NCBI RefSeq assembly: GCF_036452155.1 | Contig: NZ_JAWJZY010000003.1 | DNA from: Sorlinia euscelidii | Lineage (GTDB): Bacteria; Pseudomonadota; Alphaproteobacteria; Acetobacterales; Acetobacteraceae | Length of the DNA: 64,000 nt | Strand: one strand, 5' to 3' | Shown: piece after piece, positions 8,441 through 17,761 of the stretch | Numbering within the stretch: the stretch's first letter is position 1 | How the letters are laid out: each line of letters starts with the position of its first letter | Position numbers and translations under genes: made by a program | Notes under the pieces: generated by a model | The model's database searches: none | What the model was told of the DNA's origin: nothing | Seen by the model: the letters and a program-made list of their open reading frames with translations, nothing else

Positions 8441-9160
8441 TCAAAACCTCCGCCCCAACACCAGCGCAGGGTAACGCATGGGTTGGCCGGCCTGTCGGTC
8501 TTTGCGGCGGGTGCGGTAGGGGCGGTGAAGGCGCGTCCAGCCAGTTTTGCGAGACCACGTGATCCCTGAAGCCACGCCCCTACCCCTCAAAATGTAAGGC
8601 AAGTACCCGCCGCGTGCATCCGTCCCGTCGCTTATATCTTTAAATGCGCTCCAAACCGTCACCCCGCCGAAACGGCGTTTCACCGCCCGTGCGACGCGGT
8701 CCGTGACTCTTGGCGGGATGCTCACACGCTGGCCCCCGACCTCAATTTTCCGCGCATAAGGCATCGTATTGACGATCCAGACCTCACTGCCATCCGATAT
8801 GTCATCGATGTTGCCGACATATGGCGTTCCATCAATATAGAGCGTCCAACTCTTCCGATAAGCGCCGCTATGGAGCGGAGAGCACCTTTTCAGCTCCTCC
8901 AAACCCCAACGTACGGCGTCGGCAAGCTGCCTGAAGCTGTAAATGATTCGTCCATTTTGAAGATCCACCGCTTCCTCGGGTTTAGACAGGCTCCAATCAA
9001 CCAACCGATCAAAATGTCGGGAGGCCCGTCCGGAGGCGATCAGGCTGTCGCGATCTGCTCGGCAGTAAGCCGCAATGTCACGTCCGATATCCCCTCTATC
9101 GCGCCGATGCGCCGATAAAAGCTGGATATCTTTTTGAAGGGCTGATGAGAGCTTAATCAT
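8441..9160 (-). CDS. HK97 gp10-like tail completion/minor tail protein
   Basis: About 239 residues from ATG 9160, whose A is shared with the TAA of the preceding tail chaperone gene (TAATG). The central part (RCSPLHSGAYRKSW, then YVGNI, then VNTMPYARKIEVGG) is typical of HK97 gp10-like proteins that join head and tail or complete the tail end. The C-terminal part is basic and poorly conserved. Gp10-like genes usually sit before the tail tube gene; here it follows the tail chaperone, so a minor tail role is an alternative. The 4.4-8.4 kb cargo island begins directly downstream. Confidence 0.65.
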   Translation of the reverse strand: MIKLSSALQKDIQLLSAHRRDRGDIGRDIAAYCRADRDSLIASGRASRHFDRLVDWSLSKPEEAVDLQNGRIIYSFRQLADAVRWGLEELKRCSPLHSGAYRKSWTLYIDGTPYVGNIDDISDGSEVWIVNTMPYARKIEVGGQRVSIPPRVTDRVARAVKRRFGGVTVWSAFKDISDGTDARGGYLPYILRGRGVASGITWSRKTGWTRLHRPYRTRRKDRQAGQPMRYPALVLGRRF

Positions 9161-9929
9161 TAGGATGTTCCGACGCTTTTGTGCTTCTGATCCCAATAAG
9201 TCAGCGCGACGCGGTCCATCGCGGTGATGCAGTGATCGAAAAGCCGATATTCAGCTTCGGAAAAGCCATGACACGCCGTCCAGTGCCTCACAATCATCCA
9301 AGGTGTCGCACCTGGGCGCGTTGAAATGACGCCGCCGCCCATCGGATGGATGAAGCCAAACGGACATTGCGGCCGATCTGCCCCCAGGCGATGCCACCCA
9401 TCCCAAATCCAGAGGAAATCCGGCCTCGGATTGACGCGCGGATTATCCGCCATGATCGCTTCCAGGAGCGGGCTTTCCAGATAATCACCCCATTGAAGAT
9501 GCCAGGAGAGGGCGGCAGTCAGTTTCCCACAGCGTCCGCGCGCTGCGCATCCGCCTTCAATGTGATGGCAGCAGCGGCTTCAAAGCAGAGCGCCAGAAGA
9601 CGGTTATATTCCGGTCTGGCGAGCAGGGATCTGAATTTATCCACGTCAATCTTGGTTACGCCGTCTTCTTCCGTCAGGCCGTCAACATCCAGCAAGAGGT
9701 GCTTGCCCACAAGTTCGGCATTAATGCTGCGCATGACGTTTTGGGGGAGCGTGTCCGTGGTGCAGCGGTGCAGTTCTGCGGCGCGGCGCGTGCGTTTATT
9801 GAGGGCGTCAATATAATCATCCGTATAACCGCGGGTCTTGATCCGCACATTCAGGAAATCAAGGCTGTCGAACCAATCGCCATCACTGATGGCGCGCGTA
9901 TCACGGGTGAGAGTGTTGATCGTGACCAT
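9160..9929 (-). CDS. Tail assembly chaperone G-T fusion made by -1 frameshift
   Basis: The G-like frame ends at 9519. A GGGAAAC heptamer directly before its stop lets ribosomes slip -1 into a frame that is open from 9522 to the TAA at 9160-9162. The fusion would be about 256 residues. The added T-like part contains LSWHLQWGDYLESPLLEA and an aromatic-rich stretch (DFLWIWDGWHRL). In lambda, gpG and gpGT together coat the tape measure during tail assembly, and both forms are needed in a set ratio. Family knowledge supports this role; the slip itself is inferred from the motif and the open frame. Confidence 0.75.
9519..9929 (-). CDS. Tail assembly chaperone, G-like product
   Basis: A 136-residue acidic protein translated without frameshifting. 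The start ATG at 9929 has GGAG seven bases upstream. It lies between the tail tube gene and the gp10-like gene, the expected place for a lambda gpG equivalent. Residues 20-60 include DFLNVRIKTRGYTDDYI, a pattern common in tail assembly chaperones. The frame ends with GGA AAC TGA, in which GGGAAAC forms a slippery site. Confidence 0.75.
   Translation of the reverse strand: MVTINTLTRDTRAISDGDWFDSLDFLNVRIKTRGYTDDYIDALNKRTRRAAELHRCTTDTLPQNVMRSINAELVGKHLLLDVDGLTEEDGVTKIDVDKFRSLLARPEYNRLLALCFEAAAAITLKADAQRADAVGN
9522..9528 (-). promoter_or_regulatory. Programmed -1 ribosomal frameshift site GGGAAAC
   Basis: Read on the minus strand, the heptamer is phased G GGA AAC in the zero frame and is followed at once by the TGA stop. 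Lambda uses GGGAAAG at the same gene boundary. Slipping puts ribosomes in the T-like frame, which has no stop for 120 codons. The placement next to the stop and the correct frame relation make chance unlikely. Confidence 0.78.
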
Positions 9930-9968
9930 GTTTTTCTCCAATCTTTGAAGGGCGCGTTGCGATGACGG

Positions 9969-11219
9969 TTAGCCGATCCGACGCACGGCGAGTGTTCCGC
10001 CACCAGGATAGGGGTTGCCGGTGAAGGGCAGACGCAGGACCATCGTTTTGTTTTTCTGGTCGATCGGCGCGGTAAAGTTGAAAAGTTGCGCATTCAGCAA
10101 GGTGAAGACGTATCCTTTGCCCGCGTCATCAACGATGCTGAACGAGATTTGCACTTTGCGGCCAGATTGCCAGAGATCAATCACCGCGTAATCGCGGAAG
10201 TAGACTTCCGCCTCCAGGCTCGCTTTGAACGCGCCGAACTGGATGCCCGCCGCGCCAAGCTTGCCAAGAGCCTGATCCTGCGCGGCGCCATTGCGGGTAA
10301 GGGTGAGGTTCACGGATTGAACCATCCCATCATATGACGTGCCATCAATCGAAAAGGATCGGAAACGCGCCGCCTCCATGATGCGCGTCGTGGTGGCGGG
10401 CAATACCGAGTCTGTGACCGGTGCGCTTGAGAGGACGAGATTTGCACCGATAAAGTCCATTTGCACCGTCGGCGTCTGCTGCGCCTGAAAGTGGATCTGG
10501 ATCTGCGAGACCATATTTCCGGTGAAAATTTGATATCGGTCGGCAACTCTTTTTCGGAAGGTGAAGGTTTTACCAACCTTGTGATTGGAAGCGCCCAAAG
10601 GGGTGAATTTGAATCCTTCAGGGATAATGACCCGATCCGTCACCGCGCTTGTTGCAAATAATTTCGCATAAATGGCCCGCCCCGCCATGTTGGAGTAAGT
10701 GACGATGTCCCGACGCGAATCTGACGGGTCAAGACTGCGATTGATGAAGGGCACATCTATCGAAACATTTTGCGGATTTGTGAGCCGCATCATCCCGGCG
10801 ACCGGCCAGTCAAGGAGCTTCGGGTTGTCCTCAAACGTTTCGAGGTGGAAAACGCCATTATCCATCCACATTGCCGGGCAATGCGCCGGGTCAGAGCAGA
10901 CATATTCCATCCCGTCCGCCCACTCCATCCCCATCACCGCGGCGATGAAATCATCGTAAGTGCTGTAAGACAGCAACCCGGAAATAGACCCGCTTACACT
11001 GCGTCCGGTGAGGATGGTCTCAGCGTCCTCCGGTATAGCGTTGATCTCATCCGGCGTGGCGGTCATGTCCTGCACTGCCAGAGTTTCGCCGGCGTGACGC
11101 AGCCGCATGAAGCCGGTTTTGGGGCTGGTGGCGAAGTTGAGTTCCTGCGCATATTCAATGTGCGTGAGGTTGGTTTGCTCGCCAGCCGCGTAACCCGAGG
11201 TGGGTCCCGTGATCGCCAT
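9969..11219 (-). CDS. Major tail tube protein
   Basis: A 416-residue protein placed between the tail completion genes and the tail chaperone. It carries TGRSVSGSISGLLSYSTYDD early and a C-terminal half that looks like the beta-rich tube fold (SFSIDGTSYDGMVQSVNLTL; MDFIGANLVL). It is longer than the lambda tube protein but similar in size to tube proteins of several alphaproteobacterial siphophages. The start has AAGGGGAAAT upstream. The product should polymerise in rings around the tape measure. Confidence 0.8.
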   Translation of the reverse strand: MAITGPTSGYAAGEQTNLTHIEYAQELNFATSPKTGFMRLRHAGETLAVQDMTATPDEINAIPEDAETILTGRSVSGSISGLLSYSTYDDFIAAVMGMEWADGMEYVCSDPAHCPAMWMDNGVFHLETFEDNPKLLDWPVAGMMRLTNPQNVSIDVPFINRSLDPSDSRRDIVTYSNMAGRAIYAKLFATSAVTDRVIIPEGFKFTPLGASNHKVGKTFTFRKRVADRYQIFTGNMVSQIQIHFQAQQTPTVQMDFIGANLVLSSAPVTDSVLPATTTRIMEAARFRSFSIDGTSYDGMVQSVNLTLTRNGAAQDQALGKLGAAGIQFGAFKASLEAEVYFRDYAVIDLWQSGRKVQISFSIVDDAGKGYVFTLLNAQLFNFTAPIDQKNKTMVLRLPFTGNPYPGGGTLAVRRIG

Positions 11220-11220
11220 A

Positions 11221-11658
11221 TTATTTCCCCTTCGCGGATGATTTGACGCTTTCAGATCTGACAGCTTCCGGGGGTGTTTCCGGCGGGTCCTCGACGAAAG
11301 CGATCAGCCCAATGCGAAAGCCGTAAAGCCGCCCCAGCGACATGGCGATCTGCGCGGCGTCGATCTGGATGGAAACAGGCGTTTGATTGAAGGGCGTGAA
11401 ATACGCGTTGACGCCATCAATCTGTGCGAGCGCACTATATTTCTTTCCCGTCTCTCCGACGTCAACCGGCTGGGATTGCGGCCAGCCCGTCAATGTCTGA
11501 TAGGGAAACACCCCGACGCGCCGACCCTCCGGCGCGGCTTCGGCGGCTTCTGCGAGGGCGGCAGAAGTCGATGCCGCTTGGATACCTTTCGCCAACATCT
11601 CAAATTTATTGGTTTTTATGCCGGTCTCAAGGAGCGGCACGAAGGTGAATGACGTCAT
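11221..11658 (-). CDS. Phage tail-associated protein (145 aa)
   Basis: The frame opens further upstream, but MTSFTFVPLLETGIKTNKFE at 11658 is the natural start and follows the end of the preceding gene closely. It ends two bases before the tail tube start. The protein has a central FPYQTLTGWPQSQPVDVG segment and a charged C-terminus. I do not recognise a named family; position between tail completion and tube genes suggests a tail terminator or accessory tail protein. Confidence 0.6.
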   Translation of the reverse strand: MTSFTFVPLLETGIKTNKFEMLAKGIQAASTSAALAEAAEAAPEGRRVGVFPYQTLTGWPQSQPVDVGETGKKYSALAQIDGVNAYFTPFNQTPVSIQIDAAQIAMSLGRLYGFRIGLIAFVEDPPETPPEAVRSESVKSSAKGK

Positions 11659-11662
11659 GGCT

Positions 11663-12082
11663 TTATCCCGTCTGTAAGAGGATTTGAAATCGGTAGGCGA
11701 TGCCGAGCGGAAATTGCGTCCAGTTGCCAGCGCTTTGCTCAGGCGCATCAAATTGCTGCCCGTCATAAAGGAGGCCTGGCGGCCAGTCAGAGGCCGGGCC
11801 GAGAAAGGCGCGGGAGAGTTTCTGTCGCAGCGACAATGCTTCGATCGCGCCTGTGCCGCGCATGACGTGCAGGGTCAGTCCGATGACGCCTTCTTCTTCG
11901 TAAAGCGTTTCGCCTACCGCCATTCTGTCCGACGTCGCGGCGGCGATTTCGAAGAAGACGAAGCACTCAAGGCGGCTCAGATCCGCATGTTGCGCGAAGA
12001 TGTCGAGCACGGGGATGCCATCATTCTTCAAGGCGGCGGCCGCGCGGTCAAAAGCGTCCTGCCAGATGATTGGCGACGTCAT
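11663..12082 (-). CDS. DUF3168-like tail completion protein
   Basis: ATG 12082 overlaps the TGA of the upstream gene (ATGA), fixing the start and giving 139 residues. It begins TSPIIWQDAFDRAAAALKND and continues with alternating strands (CFVFFEIAAATSDRM; EEGVIGLTLHVMRGTGAIEA). This resembles DUF3168/HK97 gp10-neighbour proteins that cap or complete the tail. The gene order connector-closure-completion-tube supports this. Exact family assignment is tentative. Confidence 0.6.
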   Translation of the reverse strand: MTSPIIWQDAFDRAAAALKNDGIPVLDIFAQHADLSRLECFVFFEIAAATSDRMAVGETLYEEEGVIGLTLHVMRGTGAIEALSLRQKLSRAFLGPASDWPPGLLYDGQQFDAPEQSAGNWTQFPLGIAYRFQILLQTG

Positions 12083-12408
12083 GTGCCGCCTGCCGCGATG
12101 AGTTTCCACCCCACAATCTGCTGACCGTCATAGACAGGGCAGGCGTCAGTGAGGGTGTATCGGCGGTCCCCATCAAGAATGACGTCGCCTGCGCTGGGTC
12201 TGCCGTAAGACGGTGCCCGGGCGAGCTCGTCATGCGTAATCTCAGCGATGAAAGCCTGTCGGGGCATCCCATCCGTTAAAAACGCCGTGGAAACAGGTGC
12301 GGCATAGGCCATGATCTTGACCATCGCGCTCTCCGGCGCGGCGTGGCGCAAACTCATGATCCGCCCGCGGCGCCTGATCAACCGTCGCCTTCTTTGGATG
12401 CCAATCAT
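12079..12408 (-). CDS. Head closure (head-tail joining) protein
   Basis: A 109-residue protein with a very basic start (QRRRRLIRRRGR) followed by a small beta barrel: AFLTDGMPRQAFIAEITHDE, then GRPSAGDVILDGDRRYTLTD. This is the pattern of phage head-tail joining proteins with a characteristic GD and RYTL near the end. ATGA overlap with the gp6-like connector upstream and another overlap downstream show tight coupling. It should close the portal channel after packaging. Confidence 0.7.
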   Translation of the reverse strand: MIGIQRRRRLIRRRGRIMSLRHAAPESAMVKIMAYAAPVSTAFLTDGMPRQAFIAEITHDELARAPSYGRPSAGDVILDGDRRYTLTDACPVYDGQQIVGWKLIAAGGT

Positions 12409-12782
12409 GACAAGCCCGGTGCGCGATAGCGATTCAGCATGGCCGTGGCCTCATGCGGAAGGGCACCTTCAAATGGCGCCCATGACGATCCGCCAATGCC
12501 TGACTCGCTTTCCGACCGCAGCGCAGGGTCGCCACGCTGAAGATCGAAAAACAAGGCACGCGCAGTGATCAGCGTGGCGCTCCGCACATCATCCGGGATG
12601 GTGTCCTCTTCAGCGGTGAGCCAGTCTGCGCGACCGACATAATTACGCACCCGCGCACTCGCATCCCGCAAAAGCATTGCCAAAGCGTCATCATCAGTCT
12701 TGTCGGCGCCGCTAATGGCGAGCTGTATACGCAGATCTCCCATGGGCGCGAGGAGATGCGCGCCGGAGCTCGTTTGTGTCAT
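12405..12782 (-). CDS. gp6-like head-tail connector
   Basis: A 125-residue mostly helical protein (LRIQLAISGADKTDDDALAM, ASARVRNYVGRADWL, VRSATLITARALFFDLQRGD). This fits HK97 gp6 and phiE125 gp8 connectors, which form a ring below the portal. The ATG at 12782 shares a base with the stop of the major capsid gene (TGATG). It is followed by the head closure gene. Confidence 0.75.
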   Translation of the reverse strand: MTQTSSGAHLLAPMGDLRIQLAISGADKTDDDALAMLLRDASARVRNYVGRADWLTAEEDTIPDDVRSATLITARALFFDLQRGDPALRSESESGIGGSSWAPFEGALPHEATAMLNRYRAPGLS

Positions 12783-14059
12783 CAGCCTTCTTCCGGATCC
12801 TTGCCATCATCGTTTTTCTTTTTCCGGCTGGGATCGAGCGGTGCCTTGACCGATGGCGGCGCGCTTGCGACACGGCCTTTGATAAGGGCTTGTGGACGGT
12901 AGACGGCGAGGGCAAGGCGCTCTTCCGCCAGGATCGTCACCATATTTTTGACGAAATTATCCCGGTCTTCCGTCGAGATCGCGACGATGGCCGTTTCACG
13001 ATCAAAGATCTGCGCAGCGTAGGCAAAGGCGCCGGTGAGGAACGTGCCGGCCTTCATACTGAGACTTTCCGCCACTGGCAGGCCCCAGAGTGTCGGTCCC
13101 GCGAGACCGGTTGGGTTGGCGAAAATATACCGGCTGTAATCATCCTTGGTGAGCTCGATCGAAGCCCAGTCGGTCGGATTCAGCACATGCCCCGTTGCGG
13201 GATATTGCGCTAAAGTCGCCTGCAGCATGGCAAGGCGCAGGCGGTCAATAATCGTCTCATTTCTGACGGTGACGCCTGCAGGCGCAACATATTCCGTTGC
13301 CTGGGTCATTAAACCATGGAGATTCTGGCCCGTGCCATCGCCATTGAGGAGTTGCTCCTCCTCCGCCAGCGCGAGGCCGTAACGCAGGCGGCCATCAATG
13401 TAGCTGGTCAGCATCGGTGCGTCGGCGAGGATCTGGCGGGAGGCGGCAACGAAATGCGCAATCGTTTTGACGCCCTGCGTTACCAGTTCAAAGGTGATTT
13501 CCGATTGCGGCTTGATCTTGGAAGGGTTTTCCTCAACGGGCGCGGCTTTGATGTCGAAGAGCGTTTCCCGCACATAGTCAATCGCATTGGAAGATGTCGT
13601 GCCGGGCATCAGGAGGTCGCGTATGGTTAAAAGCCGGTTCGGCACGGCCTGAACGATATCGGGGCGGCGATCCGCTACCACGAGGCCCGTCGTGCCTGAG
13701 CTACCGGTCGAACTTGCTGAGGTAATGGCCTTGACCTCAACGGCGGCGCGTCCACGAAAGCGCTCACCCTCACTCAGAAGGGTTTTGATTTCATCGCTCT
13801 CCACGACGATCTGACCCAGGGAGCGCCGCGCGAGACCCTGATCATGCTGCCCACGCCGCGCATTTTTCTGCTCCAGATCCATTACGCGGGTGGAGAGGCT
13901 GTGCATTTCTGTCAGGGCTTTATCGGCGCGCTGCTTGGTTTCATCCGAGACTTTGCCCAGATTACCCAATTCCATTTTGGCCGTATCGGCGAAGCGCTTA
14001 ACCTCATCCGTTGCCGCCTCCAGATCTTTGACGGCCTGTTTGTAATCCTGCTCAGACAT
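12782..14059 (-). CDS. HK97-family major capsid protein
   Basis: 425 residues in the usual arrangement: an N-terminal coiled-coil delta domain (about 1-95) that is normally cut off by the protease, then TGSSGTTGLVVADRRPDIVQ at about 115 and the HK97 fold (LMTSYIDGRLRYGLALAEEEQLLNGDG and NPTDWASIELTKDDY). It is preceded by the protease gene and followed by connectors. The charged tail (KKKNDDGKDPEEG) is unusual and may be surface exposed. The protein forms the icosahedral shell. Confidence 0.9.
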   Translation of the reverse strand: MSEQDYKQAVKDLEAATDEVKRFADTAKMELGNLGKVSDETKQRADKALTEMHSLSTRVMDLEQKNARRGQHDQGLARRSLGQIVVESDEIKTLLSEGERFRGRAAVEVKAITSASSTGSSGTTGLVVADRRPDIVQAVPNRLLTIRDLLMPGTTSSNAIDYVRETLFDIKAAPVEENPSKIKPQSEITFELVTQGVKTIAHFVAASRQILADAPMLTSYIDGRLRYGLALAEEEQLLNGDGTGQNLHGLMTQATEYVAPAGVTVRNETIIDRLRLAMLQATLAQYPATGHVLNPTDWASIELTKDDYSRYIFANPTGLAGPTLWGLPVAESLSMKAGTFLTGAFAYAAQIFDRETAIVAISTEDRDNFVKNMVTILAEERLALAVYRPQALIKGRVASAPPSVKAPLDPSRKKKNDDGKDPEEG

Positions 14060-14126
14060 GGATGATCCTCATAAAAAAAGGCGCTTAGAGCGCCGTGGTC
14101 AGTTGCGGTAAAAAAGGGACAGTCCT

Positions 14127-14774
14127 TCAGTCTGGAGTTGACTGACGGGCGAGATCAGGCAGGCGGAAATCTTTGAAGGGACGGTATGAGGCGGCCTGCT
14201 TCAGTGCCTGGCAGGCCGCGCGTATCTCTTCGATGATCTCGGTTTCATCGTCCGGCGTTCGGAGAAGTCGCCGACGCATTTCCGTGACACGGGCCAGGGC
14301 GTTTGATGGGTCATCCACGAGGCTCACCTCATGCAGGTCGATGGCGCTGATCTGGCGGCGCGGGCCGTTCGGATCCTGACACGAGACGAAGCCATTTTTG
14401 CGCAATGAGTAACCGATGGATAAGCCGCTCAAAGCACCATCTTTCACAAGGCCGTAGAGCCGCCTTCCATAATCCGTATCCATGCCTGAAAGCCGCCCGC
14501 GAAGATGCAGGCCACGGGAGTCTTCGGATGCCTCATGCCATACGCCAACCGGTAGGCCGTCTCCGCCTAATATGCCGTGCATGACATGCATCGGAATCAT
14601 GCGGCCCTGCGCCTTCCGCTCAGCAAGAGAATCGCGGAAGGCGCCTGGCAGCACCTCATCTCCATGCGCGTCGATATTGCCAAAAACGCTGCCATAGCCT
14701 TCGAAACTGCCATCCGGCGCATCCGGCGCGAATTTCATTTCGAAAGGGGCGGTCAGATAGAGATTTTCCGTCAT
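14127..14774 (-). CDS. HK97 prohead protease (S78 family)
   Basis: 215 residues. HGDEVLPGAFRDSL near residue 36, the catalytic histidine region MIPMHVMHG near 60 and the serine region GALSGLSIGY near 115 match the caudovirus prohead protease. ELHEVSLVDDPSNALARV-like sequence closes the domain. The enzyme cleaves the capsid delta domain during maturation. ATGA overlap with the portal gene shows coupling. Confidence 0.88.
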   Translation of the reverse strand: MTENLYLTAPFEMKFAPDAPDGSFEGYGSVFGNIDAHGDEVLPGAFRDSLAERKAQGRMIPMHVMHGILGGDGLPVGVWHEASEDSRGLHLRGRLSGMDTDYGRRLYGLVKDGALSGLSIGYSLRKNGFVSCQDPNGPRRQISAIDLHEVSLVDDPSNALARVTEMRRRLLRTPDDETEIIEEIRAACQALKQAASYRPFKDFRLPDLARQSTPD

Positions 14775-16066
14775 ATTTCTGCATCTTCTTTTTGGCTTGA
14801 ACGGCCTGGCTCGGGAACATGGTTCAACCGGTGGGCGCCCCCAATATCGGTAAGGGGGACCATTTGGGACTGCACCATCAGCACGTCGCCGCCCGCCATC
14901 GCCGGGAGATTATCATTTGCGCGCGCTTCATTGGCTGTCATCCAACCATTATTGACGGCGGTTTTCATGTAAGTCGCGCGGGCCGTACTATCACCGCGCA
15001 AAAGCGCGTCCACGTTGAAGCGGGCAAAATAGTGATCGCGCTCTGCGGGCGGGAGCAGACACCGTGCAACGGCCTGCTCAATACGTTGCAGCCAAGGCAT
15101 CAATCCATATTGAAGAAACCAGAGATTCATCTGCTCCAGGCCTGTTCCCCAGGCGGTGGATTTCTCCATGGCGCCGATCATCACAGGTTGCACGCCAAAC
15201 CACCGGCAAAGCATTGCAACGCCAAGTTGCCGGGTCTGAAGCAGTTGCATGTCTTCAGCGTTCAGCCCAACGCTCTCGATCTTCCAGCCGCCTTCAAGCA
15301 AGGGTGTCTTGCCCGCATTGATGGCGCCCGTGTAATCGGAAAGCAATTTCTGCGCCTGCTCCTTCTGCTCACTGGAGAGGTAGGCGGGCGCGGAAATATA
15401 GGTTTGCGAAAGCAGCCCATTGCGGAACATGCGGCCTGCGGATTCCTCTGCCGCGATTGCGGCGCCGATTGATTGACGTCCGGCGGTGATCGGGGAAATC
15501 CCCATCAGCCCATCGAACGAAAACCCCTTAATGTGGAAGATATCATCCTCCCCGAGGATCAGCGTCTGGCCCTGATAACTGTAAATGTACGTCAGCCCGC
15601 CCGTTGAGGCGTTGCGCTGGACACTCATGCGGTCAGGGCGCAGCGGGTTGAGTGCGACGATCTGCCCATCGCCGCGGCGCATCACCTGAGCAAAACCGTT
15701 GCCCCAGGCGAGGCAGCACGCCGCCATGCAGGACCAGAATTCGATCGGCGTCATATCCGCATTGGGCGCGCGGGCCAGCACGCGGTAAAGAGGGTGATCC
15801 CGTGCAAGGATGGATTGCCCGTCACCTTGCTGCGCGTGAAGCTTAAGAGGCATGGAAGCGATCGTTTCCGAAATCAGCCGGATACATGCCCAGACCGTGT
15901 CGAGCTGCAACGCCGCGTCCACCGTCACCACCTGACCCGTGTAACTGGGCCCGCCCGCCAGAAATGCGCCCAGGCGCAGGTCCGTCAGGGAAACGCCGGT
16001 GATCGACTGAAAAGCTGCCAAAGTCGCTTTGTAAGCGAGGCTCCGAAGGCGCGCCGTGAAACTCAT
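14771..16066 (-). CDS. HK97-type portal protein
   Basis: 431 residues with the gp3 family pattern: VDAALQLDTVWACIRLISET near residue 50, then MPLKLH, DHPLYRVLARAPNADMTPIEFW and CRWFGVQPVMIG in the C-terminal half. The protein forms the dodecameric ring through which DNA enters and leaves the head. It overlaps the large terminase upstream and the protease downstream by four bases each, as in a compact packaging operon. Confidence 0.9.
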   Translation of the reverse strand: MSFTARLRSLAYKATLAAFQSITGVSLTDLRLGAFLAGGPSYTGQVVTVDAALQLDTVWACIRLISETIASMPLKLHAQQGDGQSILARDHPLYRVLARAPNADMTPIEFWSCMAACCLAWGNGFAQVMRRGDGQIVALNPLRPDRMSVQRNASTGGLTYIYSYQGQTLILGEDDIFHIKGFSFDGLMGISPITAGRQSIGAAIAAEESAGRMFRNGLLSQTYISAPAYLSSEQKEQAQKLLSDYTGAINAGKTPLLEGGWKIESVGLNAEDMQLLQTRQLGVAMLCRWFGVQPVMIGAMEKSTAWGTGLEQMNLWFLQYGLMPWLQRIEQAVARCLLPPAERDHYFARFNVDALLRGDSTARATYMKTAVNNGWMTANEARANDNLPAMAGGDVLMVQSQMVPLTDIGGAHRLNHVPEPGRSSQKEDAEI

Positions 16067-17757
16067 GCCGCGATAATTCCGGTGGAGAGGAAGTCCTGCA
16101 TGGAGCCACCAGATGAGAGTTCAGGATGATCCGCCATGCAGGCCGCGGCATCAATCAAAGCCATGAGGGGATCGATTTTCTTGCCGCCTGCCATCTGCTT
16201 GGAAATGACCACGTTATTGCCGCGCAACTCCGCCTTGGCATTGCCGACCGCCCAGGCCATGATCGGGCGGGCACCATGGATGAGGGAGCCATCAGCGAGC
16301 TTGCGCTCCAGCGACTTGGTCGCGCCATTGAGGTTTGCGTAGCTCTGCGCCACCCCACGAATCATCGCATGAGGGATACCGCCTTTCTCCAGCTCGAAGA
16401 CGATGTCGGCGACACCGTTCGGGTCCAGCCCGACCAACGCCAATTTGCCCGATTGGAAAATCTCCATCGTGACATCGCAAAGGCCCTTTATGTCGTCGCG
16501 ACGGTCATCGACCAGGACAAGATCGCCATCCATCTCGAAATCGACATAGCGTGGCGCATCTTCCTTGCGCAGTTCGAGCACCTCCCGCGAGACCCATGAT
16601 TTCTGCCAATGGAGCCACCGATCGGTTAATTTATCGCGACCCAGGACAGCCATGGAGAGGAAATCGTCATTGCCCCCGCCATCAATGCCGATGACGATCA
16701 GGCTGGCGCGTTCCAGCAAGACTGGAAGCGTGAGATCAATTACGCCCTGTTTTTGCCAGTAACGTGCGCCGCTCCATGCCTGGTCATATTGGGCGAGACC
16801 CACTTCGACATTAAGGTGCTTGGCCATCCAGGCCGTCAAAACACCTGGCCCCGCCTCCTTTTTCTGCTGATACTGGCTTCTCAGGAAATCTTCGGCAACC
16901 GAGGCGCCCAGATTTGGGTTGGCAATATGCCAGAATGCCGGGTCATGATGCTTCTCCGCCTCAATAAGGCGACGGGGGAATTCATAGATGACGGGAAGGA
17001 AAGATTGGTTTTCCACCACGCCATCGCGGATTTTGCGCGCGAGATTGAGCTTGGACCGAAAGACGCCGGCAGGGGGCTCGGAAGATTGGGTGGAGAGGTA
17101 AATTACAAAACCCTCGGGACGGCTCGCCATGCCGCCTGTTGCTTCCATGAGGAGCGTCTCACCCTGCTTTTTCTTGCCGAACTCCCATAACTCATCGACC
17201 AAAATGCCGCCGGCCTTCTTACCAACAACGGTCTGCCCATCCGCGGCAATGACTTTGAGCGTCGCCCCTGTCGTGCCATGTTCAATGATACGCGGATGGC
17301 TCTGAACTTTCATGAGGGTGCTCAGCTCTTCCGAGGCTCTAACCATGTCCTCCGCAGGCCGGAAGGCGTTGTCGGCGGCTTCTTTCGTCGGTGCGAGGAT
17401 GAGGAACTCCGCTGAAGCGCGCCAATTCAGGATCAAGGCGGTGAGCATAATGGCGGAGGCCAGCGTCGATTTGCCGTTCTTCTTCGCGATCAGCATGAAA
17501 TACTCATTGATCAGGCGCTTGCCAGTCTGTGGGTCGTATGACCCGAACAAGGCGGCGGCGAAATCCATGATCCAGGGACGGCAGATCTCGCCGACTTTCG
17601 GCATGCCCGTGACATCGACAAGTTGCAGATTGCGCATGACCTGCAGTGCGCTTTCCGCAACTTCCGGGAAAAGCGGTCTGACCGGGATAATGCTCTCACC
17701 GGCAATGATGCGACGCTCCCAATCGGGGCAGGCAGTCCGGTATTGAAGCGCGGCCAT
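16063..17757 (-). CDS. Terminase large subunit
   Basis: 564 residues. The ATPase domain has a Walker A-like KKNGKSTLAS near residue 90 and Walker B GGILVDELWEF near 185. The nuclease half begins IGIDGGGNDDFLSMAVLGRD near 355, matching the acidic active site of this terminase group, with more acidic residues following. It powers DNA packaging and cuts the concatemer. The small terminase gene ends four bases upstream, and the portal gene overlaps its stop. Confidence 0.92.
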   Translation of the reverse strand: MAALQYRTACPDWERRIIAGESIIPVRPLFPEVAESALQVMRNLQLVDVTGMPKVGEICRPWIMDFAAALFGSYDPQTGKRLINEYFMLIAKKNGKSTLASAIMLTALILNWRASAEFLILAPTKEAADNAFRPAEDMVRASEELSTLMKVQSHPRIIEHGTTGATLKVIAADGQTVVGKKAGGILVDELWEFGKKKQGETLLMEATGGMASRPEGFVIYLSTQSSEPPAGVFRSKLNLARKIRDGVVENQSFLPVIYEFPRRLIEAEKHHDPAFWHIANPNLGASVAEDFLRSQYQQKKEAGPGVLTAWMAKHLNVEVGLAQYDQAWSGARYWQKQGVIDLTLPVLLERASLIVIGIDGGGNDDFLSMAVLGRDKLTDRWLHWQKSWVSREVLELRKEDAPRYVDFEMDGDLVLVDDRRDDIKGLCDVTMEIFQSGKLALVGLDPNGVADIVFELEKGGIPHAMIRGVAQSYANLNGATKSLERKLADGSLIHGARPIMAWAVGNAKAELRGNNVVISKQMAGGKKIDPLMALIDAAACMADHPELSSGGSMQDFLSTGIIAA

Positions 17758-17761
17758 GACG

